23,442 bases of DNA from a virus. The stretch lies in IMG/VR virus record IMGVR_UViG_3300049595_001334, positions 1-23,442 of that record; one strand, 5' to 3'. The position numbers and the translations under genes were made by a program. The notes under the pieces are model-generated. The model worked only from the letters and a program-made list of their open reading frames with translations. It searched no databases and had not been told where the DNA came from. Positions 13,060-19,463 of this stretch are shown piece after piece (position 1 is the stretch's first letter; the number at the start of each line of letters is the position of its first letter).

Positions 13060-15582
13060 TTATTTCAAACCTTCCATCTTACTTCTATTTTTATAGACAC
13101 CAGCTAACCACTTCATTGATTCTTTAGTTTTTGGAAAATCTTTGTATTCTTTATAAAATTGAATTACAAAATCTTTAAAATCTTTTGCTTCTTGTGCAAT
13201 AATATCAATATCACTCAATGAAGCTTCGTTTACTGATTCAAATTTGAGTTTATTAAGGTTTATATTACCGATAGTTCTTTGGAATAAGTATCCATTTTGA
13301 AATTCAGCATGGCTTCCACCTCTAAAGAAAAACTCACCCTTACCGTATGCAGTATCCAAACTTTTTTGTATATGATTTACTATTTTGTTAGTTCCTATTT
13401 TTCTAACTGCAATACTTGCTGCCTTTTTATCCTTAAAAGAAAACAATATTTTTCCATTTGTCTCACTTATATCAAAATCTATACCTAATATATTTGCACG
13501 ATTAGTATTTTCGTTTACTGATTCAACTAAATCACTTTTGTAATTTTTATTTACAAACTGAACTAAACTTTGTGCATATTTGCCAGTAATTTTACCTACC
13601 ATCTTAACTCCATTTGGAGTATGGGTATACATTTCTTGTGAACCAATTCCGGCAGTTTTTAATACCTTACCATCCGTATTTAAGTTTCTACCTTCTAAAG
13701 GTTTTTTATCAAAAAATGCCTTAACTACTTTCGTATCGGCTGGAAGTAGAGCTTCGTTTACTGATTCTCCGATTGTGGTCACTTTCCAATAGTATCCTTT
13801 ATTCTTTTCTGATGCTGATAATCTTTTATTTAGAGTTTCAACTTCTTTTTCAGCTTCTCTGTAATTTCTGTCAACCGATAATGTTTTTAAAATTTTATTT
13901 TTGTTAGGGTCAAATAATGAAATTTTAACACCTTCGTTTACTGATTCTTTCATTCCAAACTTGGAAATAATCATTTTTTGGATTTTGTTACCAGGATTCC
14001 CAACCATTGCAGTTACAAAATCCATTTTATCTGAAAGTTTACCTTTTTTTAGATATGAGTATAGTTTTGTAGAATCTAAATTATTATCATCAATAAACTT
14101 TTGAACTCCTTCAGGTCTTGTTGCAGTTAATGAAGCAATTGCTACTGCCCATTTTGTTTGGCTTGGCACTGCTTCGTTTACGGATTCTTTAATACCACCC
14201 TTGTTGATATTTGATATCCAACCATTTTTAATGAACCAATCCATTTTTTCTTCAAATGATGGGTTAGTCTTTTTAGCCCACATATTATACTCAACTTTTT
14301 TGTTGAATTGTTTTTGATTTTTAAGAATAGCACTTACTACTTTGTCTTTGTTAGTATCACCTTTAGATACATCTTTCATACCTAACTTTGCCCAAGTTTT
14401 GTAATCTACAAAATAAGCTGAATCATCTTCTTTATAGTATCCAAAGTGAAGTTTACCTTTACCATCAGAAAATACAGTTTTACCAACAACTGATTTAAAA
14501 TCTTCGTTTACTGATGGAATTACTTCGTCTTGGTAAAGAACTTTTACATCTTTAAGATTACCATTAAATTCACCCTTCATGGTCATAATCGTAACCGTAT
14601 CACCACTAATTTTTTTTACCATTCCGGTTTTATTTGCAGATTTAAAATGAACAAAATCACCTATTTCAAAATCACCTTTGTTGGCTTCGTTTACTTTATT
14701 TTCCATCACACCCACAGCAGTATCGCCTACTACGAAATCAGGTTTGGTTGCATATTTTTTATTTACAATACCAACTCTATTACCACTCTTATCTTGCACT
14801 ATATAAATTGGCATTGGTGATGTGGCGAAGATGTATCGTATGCCTGTTTTTTTCAACTCTGACCCAATATTCATAAACGAAGACGCTGATTGAACTGCTG
14901 ACTTAATGGCTTCCATATCCTTTGGTGAAATACGCTCATTCATTGATTTTTTCATTTTAATTACCTCTGCAATCGTTTCATCATTTGCCTCTTTAACAGG
15001 ATACATTTTTCCGTTAAATTCAAATTCGGTTAAACCTTCTTTTCGTGCGTTAAACAAAGCACCGGTAAAAGCATTACCCTCTTTAACACTATAAATTTCT
15101 TGTTCGTTTTTCATCAAACGATTTTTTGCTAACAAAGAAAGAAACTTAATATCAGCGTCTGCAATTTGTTGTAATTCATCTTTAGGCAACTTGTCCAACA
15201 TCGTAATTAAACGATTATACGCTGGACTATTTGGGTTGATTTTATTAATGTCGTTATATGCCTGCTTTAACATATCAAGGTGGGTTTTATCAAATCTTTC
15301 GCTTACTGATTCTGACTTAGTTTTCCAAGTTCCACCTTTTTCTTTATACCACTTAGATGCAAATGCGTTAGCATATGCTGATGGGTAAACATCGTATTTA
15401 GCTTTTGCAGCTGATTTTGCTCTACTCCAAAGTGCGGGATTAGTTGGTTCGTTTTCTTCGTTCATTTCAACTGATTCAGGAACACAATTAGGAACTTCCC
15501 TACCACTTTTCATTTTCATTCCTACTTGTTTATACCCATCCCAACATGGACCATTTTCGTTTACGAATTTTTTTTTATTCAT
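13060..15582 (-). CDS. Large modular ESVNE-linked putative virion polyprotein (840 aa)
   Basis: This is a string of small modules joined by ESVNE or near copies, at residues 91 (ESVSE), about 295 (NKVNE), 356 (PSVNE), 466, 546, 606, 687 and 782. The modules are mostly 54 to 105 residues. The leader MNKKKFVNE/N ends in V-N-E. A Cys-pair module follows (GPCWDGYKQVG...VPNCVPE), then one reading NPALWSRAKSAAKAKYDVYPSAYANA. Both remind me of modules scattered in phage and large-virus proteins. Residues about 300-355 look like an SH3/KOW barrel (FEIGDFVHFKSANKTGMVKKI). Others are helical (AVAIASLTATRPEGVQKFI; SLSDIDIIAQEAKDFKDF). AAGGA precedes the ATG. I infer an internal head polyprotein processed by the gp21 homologue. 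No catalytic site is visible. The mature products, if any, are unknown. Confidence 0.85.
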   Translation of the reverse strand: MNKKKFVNENGPCWDGYKQVGMKMKSGREVPNCVPESVEMNEENEPTNPALWSRAKSAAKAKYDVYPSAYANAFASKWYKEKGGTWKTKSESVSERFDKTHLDMLKQAYNDINKINPNSPAYNRLITMLDKLPKDELQQIADADIKFLSLLAKNRLMKNEQEIYSVKEGNAFTGALFNARKEGLTEFEFNGKMYPVKEANDETIAEVIKMKKSMNERISPKDMEAIKSAVQSASSFMNIGSELKKTGIRYIFATSPMPIYIVQDKSGNRVGIVNKKYATKPDFVVGDTAVGVMENKVNEANKGDFEIGDFVHFKSANKTGMVKKISGDTVTIMTMKGEFNGNLKDVKVLYQDEVIPSVNEDFKSVVGKTVFSDGKGKLHFGYYKEDDSAYFVDYKTWAKLGMKDVSKGDTNKDKVVSAILKNQKQFNKKVEYNMWAKKTNPSFEEKMDWFIKNGWISNINKGGIKESVNEAVPSQTKWAVAIASLTATRPEGVQKFIDDNNLDSTKLYSYLKKGKLSDKMDFVTAMVGNPGNKIQKMIISKFGMKESVNEGVKISLFDPNKNKILKTLSVDRNYREAEKEVETLNKRLSASEKNKGYYWKVTTIGESVNEALLPADTKVVKAFFDKKPLEGRNLNTDGKVLKTAGIGSQEMYTHTPNGVKMVGKITGKYAQSLVQFVNKNYKSDLVESVNENTNRANILGIDFDISETNGKILFSFKDKKAASIAVRKIGTNKIVNHIQKSLDTAYGKGEFFFRGGSHAEFQNGYLFQRTIGNINLNKLKFESVNEASLSDIDIIAQEAKDFKDFVIQFYKEYKDFPKTKESMKWLAGVYKNRSKMEGLK
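13225..15312 (-). repeat. Dispersed identical 15-mers coding for ESVNE (four exact, several near copies)
   Basis: Exact TTCGTTTACTGATTC (plus strand) occurs at 13225-13239, 13510-13524, 13753-13767 and 13933-13947. One-mismatch copies are at 14173-14187 and 15298-15312, and partial copies start at 14503 and 14686. All are in the same reading frame of the 840-residue gene and fall between modules. The copies at 13753 and 13933 are exactly 180 bases apart. The same 15-mer is in the 553-residue gene 9 kb away. Confidence 0.95.
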
Positions 15583-15591
15583 AATAATTCC

Positions 15592-16290
15592 TTAATTAAT
15601 ATAAGCGGTTAATTCAAAATTACCACTTTCCATTCCATAAACGGAAAAATTTAAACCTTTTCTTTGTGGTTTATCATTTTTAAGAAGTCCAACCGTAAAT
15701 GAATGAGTTTTACCTATACCAGGTCTTGAACGTGAATATTTTCCACCGAGTGCAACTTGTGTTTGCCAATCATCTTCATCAATTTTAAATCCTTTTTTCT
15801 CGGCATATGTTCTAGCTGCGTCTGCGGCTGATGAAAATGATTTATGATATGTTTGGTAATTTGATTCGTTAAGGTATGCTGATTCTTTAAATATTTTCAT
15901 GCCTTTAGATTCTACCAACTTTTCAATTTTCTCACCCATGGGTCTTCCAATAGTCATTGATACATAAAATCCAATTGCATTTACGATATCTTTACCATCC
16001 CACTTACAAATATTTGCAACATCGGTACCCAAATCATATTGATACATTTGTATAAGGTCCTTCTCCGCCATTGGGTCACCTTCGTATTTTGCCTTTGAAC
16101 CGAATAGGACAGGAACCTTCTTTGATTCCGAATGGAAGTTAGCATCGGTTAATGCTCCCATCAAAATGTGCATTACTGCAAATTGGTGGTTTGGTCTACC
16201 TTTAGATAAATCCTTTAATTCTTTATCTAATAAAGATTTAACCATTTTATTCATGGCTGCATCTTCGTTAAGTAATTCAGTTAATTTCAT
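15592..16290 (-). CDS. Putative internal virion protein (232 aa)
   Basis: I chose the ATG at 16290, ten bases after the upstream stop and with AAGGTG close before it. A GTG at 16314 would overlap the upstream gene. From this ATG the protein opens MKLTELLNEDAAMNK, another leader ending in hydrophobic-x-Glu (LLNE/D). The middle is helical (QFAVMHILMGALTDANF; VNAIGFYVSMTIGRPMG). Near two thirds of the length FKESAYLNESNYQ acts like a linker. A C-terminal module of about 85 residues follows: SSAADAARTYAEKKGFKIDEDDWQ, then SFTVGLLKND and FELTAYIN. I do not recognise an enzyme. The gene is followed after nine bases by the 840-residue polyprotein gene and shares its leader style, so a virion role is inferred. 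Confidence 0.72.
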   Translation of the reverse strand: MKLTELLNEDAAMNKMVKSLLDKELKDLSKGRPNHQFAVMHILMGALTDANFHSESKKVPVLFGSKAKYEGDPMAEKDLIQMYQYDLGTDVANICKWDGKDIVNAIGFYVSMTIGRPMGEKIEKLVESKGMKIFKESAYLNESNYQTYHKSFSSAADAARTYAEKKGFKIDEDDWQTQVALGGKYSRSRPGIGKTHSFTVGLLKNDKPQRKGLNFSVYGMESGNFELTAYIN

Positions 16291-16300
16291 GTATTCACCT

Positions 16301-16891
16301 TCATTTATTTTCACTCTGCGTTTCTAACCTTTTAATAAAGTTTTCTTTAAAAGTATAAAACTCTTCTTCTATTTTTTTTTCCATAACTTCCCACGACACA
16401 CCATCCCAATCCTCAACCGAACCATCTTCGTTAATGAATTTGGTATTTAATGCCGCTTTCAAAGCTTCTTTTTCAAGTTCGGCCTGTTTTAACCAGGCTT
16501 TACCATTATCTAACATTTTTTGTCGTTCGTATTCTTCATATTTTCCTTCAATTTTTAATTGATGTTCCATATCAATAACACAATCAAAACACATTCCGTG
16601 AAGAGATTTCATCTTCACATCATTTCTATTTAAGGTTGTGCAGGTGCAAACCTCTTTACGACACTTTGGGAATGTGTTAAGTTCTTTTCTTAACTCTGAA
16701 AGTTTACCAAGTTTAACTTTGTATCCTTTTTTTTGTTCCCAAATGTTTTCTTCATCATCGGTCCATTGGTCACCAACTTCTCGTTTGATAAAGTCCTTAC
16801 TTTCCCCAAATGAAACAGTCGTTTTGGTTTGAGTTCGGTGTGTTCCAGCAATCATTTCTTTAACTGCCTTTACATTATTTAATTTTGCCAT
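16301..16891 (-). CDS. Cysteine-rich putative zinc-binding protein (196 aa)
   Basis: The family is not recognised. Five Cys lie in a CX4CXC-X16-CX2C arrangement (residues 77, 82, 84, 101, 104: KCRKEVCTCTTLN ... GMCFDCVIDMEH), which suggests a zinc ribbon. The N-terminal 70 residues are basic and polar (THRTQTKTTVSFGES; KVKLGKLSELRKE). The C-terminal half is a long charged helical region (KIEGKYEEYERQKML; KKIEEEFYTFKENFIKRL). A zinc module between helices fits an adaptor, connector or nucleic-acid-binding role, but this is only inference. The start is preceded by AAAAAGTT without a Shine-Dalgarno sequence, and a promoter-like motif is 26 bases upstream. Confidence 0.7.
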   Translation of the reverse strand: MAKLNNVKAVKEMIAGTHRTQTKTTVSFGESKDFIKREVGDQWTDDEENIWEQKKGYKVKLGKLSELRKELNTFPKCRKEVCTCTTLNRNDVKMKSLHGMCFDCVIDMEHQLKIEGKYEEYERQKMLDNGKAWLKQAELEKEALKAALNTKFINEDGSVEDWDGVSWEVMEKKIEEEFYTFKENFIKRLETQSENK

Positions 16892-16916
16892 AACTTTTTA
16901 GTGTAGTTTATCAATA

Positions 16917-16925
16917 TATAAGTAT
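16917..16925 (-). promoter_or_regulatory. Late-promoter-like motif ATACTTATA
   Basis: This is an exact motif match on the minus strand in the 38-base gap after the 833-residue gene, 26 bases before the Cys-rich protein start. It would head the group of internal-protein genes down to 12321. Confidence 0.5.
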
Positions 16926-16929
16926 ATTA

Positions 16930-19431
16930 TTATTCGTAGAAAAGTCCTAAAATTTGATTAAGTGGCGCAAATGTACCTGTGAGTTTGTAAGTATTACCCT
17001 TATATACAAATACGATACCTTCATTAGGAACAATTTTGTCTTTACCACCAATAGCAGCAAGTCTTTGTAATTCTAATTTTAATTTTGCAATTTTCTTTGG
17101 GTCTCCTGCTTTTTGAACATCTTTAACTGTTTGGTCAAGTCGGTCTTTCATATTTCTAACAGCCGTATCAGGATTTACAGTTAAAACTGAACTCATAAAC
17201 GAAAGCACTTCAGCACCTACTCCCAAGAAAATATCTTCAAATGGTCTAATATTATCCTTGGCGATTTTAGCATGGTCGTTTTTATCTATACCTTGTGCCC
17301 AAGACAATACCTTTGGGTCTTCTATACTTTTACCATCTAAACGAAATCCCTTATCATAAAACGCCCATCGTTTTACAAGACCCATTTTAGTTCTATTATC
17401 AAGTGTTGATGGTGATTTTGTATCTACAAAGTTTTCCCACCACTTTTGGTGATATTCTGCAACACCATCAGTATCTTTCAAGTTAAATTCTTTTTGAAGT
17501 TTACCCAACTGACCATCAAACTTTGATTTTAAAGAAGTAAGTTTTTGTGACTTTGGTAATTGAGTCACGGGTGGTCCTTGAATAGTATACTTTGACTGAA
17601 TAGTTTGATTGATTTGTTTAATCATTCCAGCAAGAATTTTTGCATCACTTTGGTCAGCGCCAATCGCTATACCATCTTCATTGTATTCAGTTGTATTGTG
17701 GAATATCAATAGGGCTTGACCATACGGAATGACATTTACCGATGTTGGCCAGATTACTTCAAGGTTCATAAACTTTGCACCTTGTTTGAAGATTTTGTCT
17801 CTTTGTGCTTTTGATAGACCTTTAATAGCTGATGTGAGGTCTTTCATTGCAAAGTTGTAGGCGTCAGTTAATCCACCTCTACCACCAAACTTGGAAGCGA
17901 CCCCACTAATGTCTAATGCTTTTTCACCACGATTTGCAAGATGTCCTTTATTTCGTGCAGCAATTAAACCCATGTCATCTCTCCACGAAATTGCAAGGGC
18001 TTGACCATCGGTTTTTTCTCTTGCAAGTTCTAACTCACCTGTTAGGGCTCCGTTGATGATTTGTTTTAAATCACCAAAAGTTAAATTCATTTCAGTATCA
18101 AATGGGTGAGCCATATGACCATACGCGCCACCCTCGACTAACAAACCTTCGCTTAATCCAATTTCTTTTTTATCAAGGAAATTTATAAACTTAATACCAA
18201 CAGCGGTGGCTGTTTTTTCAATATCAGATTTCCAATCAGAGTAATCCCTATTTGCGGGTCTATTACTTTTTGGGTAATAAGAAACTTGTGTTGGTCGGTC
18301 TTGAACAAATTGTGTTTCTAAATCAGTTCCTAATATCCAATCAACCACTTCAAATCCCAATCGTTTTGCAACTTCGTTATTTGCTTTTTGATATTGTTCT
18401 TTACTAGCCCACGAAAATGCAGGGCCATTATCTACCATAGCTAACGAAATAGGATTCATAGTAGAACCTTCGGTTTTAAGGTCTTGAACATCAATTTGTT
18501 TCCTACCTTGTTTTGCCGTTGTAAAGTCATCGCTTACAGGTGGAATTTCTAAATCAGTATTATTTCTGATATTTCTTCTTGAAGAGTATTGATAGTAATC
18601 TGATGTTCCCTTTGCATCTTTTGAAATAATAACATCGGCTTTTGGAAAATGTAGTTGAGTCCAACCACCATTTACAAACCACACATCGTCTTTTTGACCT
18701 GGATTTTTCTTTCCAAGTTTACGGGTTTTTCCTGGCAATACAAACATAGTATCTGGCTCACCGGCATCGGCTCCATAAAGAGAACCTTCTAAAAGTGATT
18801 TAATATCAAACGATTGAAAAAATGATTCCATTACGGATTCAACTTTAATCATTTTAGATGAAACCAAATCAAAAATCTTTTGGTTAAATTTTGGATATGC
18901 TGTTTTAAAAAACTTTATCCGTAATTCTTCATTTGGATTTGACATACCACTTCTAACTTCAGTTCCACTTAACGGATTTTTTTGAGCAGGAGATGCATAA
19001 ACATACCCACCATCTTTTACAGGTATATCAACAACACCTTTATAAGGTCTAAAGTATTTACCACCCAAACGACCACTATCCTTTTCACCAACTACCGTAA
19101 TAAATGCAGTTGTATTTTCATCAAATTTATCAAGAATTTCTTTTGGAGCGTATGGATTTTTAACTTCTACAATTTTATTTTTTGGTATTCCAAACATAGT
19201 AGTCATAATTTCTACCTTTTCTTTGAATCGAAAAGGAGACTTTGGAATTTCTATTTTATCAGAAGTTCCAATATAAACATTATCTTTACCAAATTTTTTT
19301 ACTAAATGTTCGTATGTAGCATAGTGACCTTTATGGAATGGTTGAAACCGACCCACATAAGTCACAATTGTTTTTTTAATATTTTCGGTTAAGATACTTT
19401 CCTTAACCCACTCTTTAATTAATTGTCCCAT
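16930..19431 (-). CDS. Fusion of HxGH nucleotidylyltransferase and KxDG ligase-like domains (833 aa)
   Basis: Residues 20-200 are a cytidylyltransferase-fold nucleotidylyltransferase, resembling NMN adenylyltransferase (NadM). The phosphate-binding motif is GRFQPFHKGH (27-36) and the second nucleotide motif is SGTEVR (155-160). A linker ESVMES (198-203) follows. The remaining 630 residues end in a region with motifs of the covalent nucleotidyltransferase (DNA/RNA ligase) superfamily. Motif I is EKTDG (Lys473 as adenylation candidate). A motif III-like Glu lies in NLEVIWP (Glu558). Motif IV is EGIVFVYKG (804-812). Motif V-like YKLTG holds Lys816. The order and spacing fit, although motif III to IV is long (about 245 residues). 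The leader MGQLIKEWVKESILTE/N recalls neighbouring virion proteins. Substrates are unknown. The first domain is fairly secure; the second is inferred from motifs. Confidence 0.75.
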   Translation of the reverse strand: MGQLIKEWVKESILTENIKKTIVTYVGRFQPFHKGHYATYEHLVKKFGKDNVYIGTSDKIEIPKSPFRFKEKVEIMTTMFGIPKNKIVEVKNPYAPKEILDKFDENTTAFITVVGEKDSGRLGGKYFRPYKGVVDIPVKDGGYVYASPAQKNPLSGTEVRSGMSNPNEELRIKFFKTAYPKFNQKIFDLVSSKMIKVESVMESFFQSFDIKSLLEGSLYGADAGEPDTMFVLPGKTRKLGKKNPGQKDDVWFVNGGWTQLHFPKADVIISKDAKGTSDYYQYSSRRNIRNNTDLEIPPVSDDFTTAKQGRKQIDVQDLKTEGSTMNPISLAMVDNGPAFSWASKEQYQKANNEVAKRLGFEVVDWILGTDLETQFVQDRPTQVSYYPKSNRPANRDYSDWKSDIEKTATAVGIKFINFLDKKEIGLSEGLLVEGGAYGHMAHPFDTEMNLTFGDLKQIINGALTGELELAREKTDGQALAISWRDDMGLIAARNKGHLANRGEKALDISGVASKFGGRGGLTDAYNFAMKDLTSAIKGLSKAQRDKIFKQGAKFMNLEVIWPTSVNVIPYGQALLIFHNTTEYNEDGIAIGADQSDAKILAGMIKQINQTIQSKYTIQGPPVTQLPKSQKLTSLKSKFDGQLGKLQKEFNLKDTDGVAEYHQKWWENFVDTKSPSTLDNRTKMGLVKRWAFYDKGFRLDGKSIEDPKVLSWAQGIDKNDHAKIAKDNIRPFEDIFLGVGAEVLSFMSSVLTVNPDTAVRNMKDRLDQTVKDVQKAGDPKKIAKLKLELQRLAAIGGKDKIVPNEGIVFVYKGNTYKLTGTFAPLNQILGLFYE

Positions 19432-19463
19432 GATAATAAATATCCTAAATTATACAATTAAAA

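Noticed and set aside
16291-16314. GTG start at 16314 for the 232-residue protein
   Set aside because: The ATG at 16290 has a better-placed AAGGTG, avoids overlap with the upstream gene, and yields the leader MKLTELLNE shared in style with neighbours.
19435-19443. ATATTTATT motif variant just before the 833-residue gene
   Set aside because: It lies four bases before the ATG, between a possible AGGA site and the start, so a promoter there would begin transcription inside the gene. Probably chance in AT-rich sequence.
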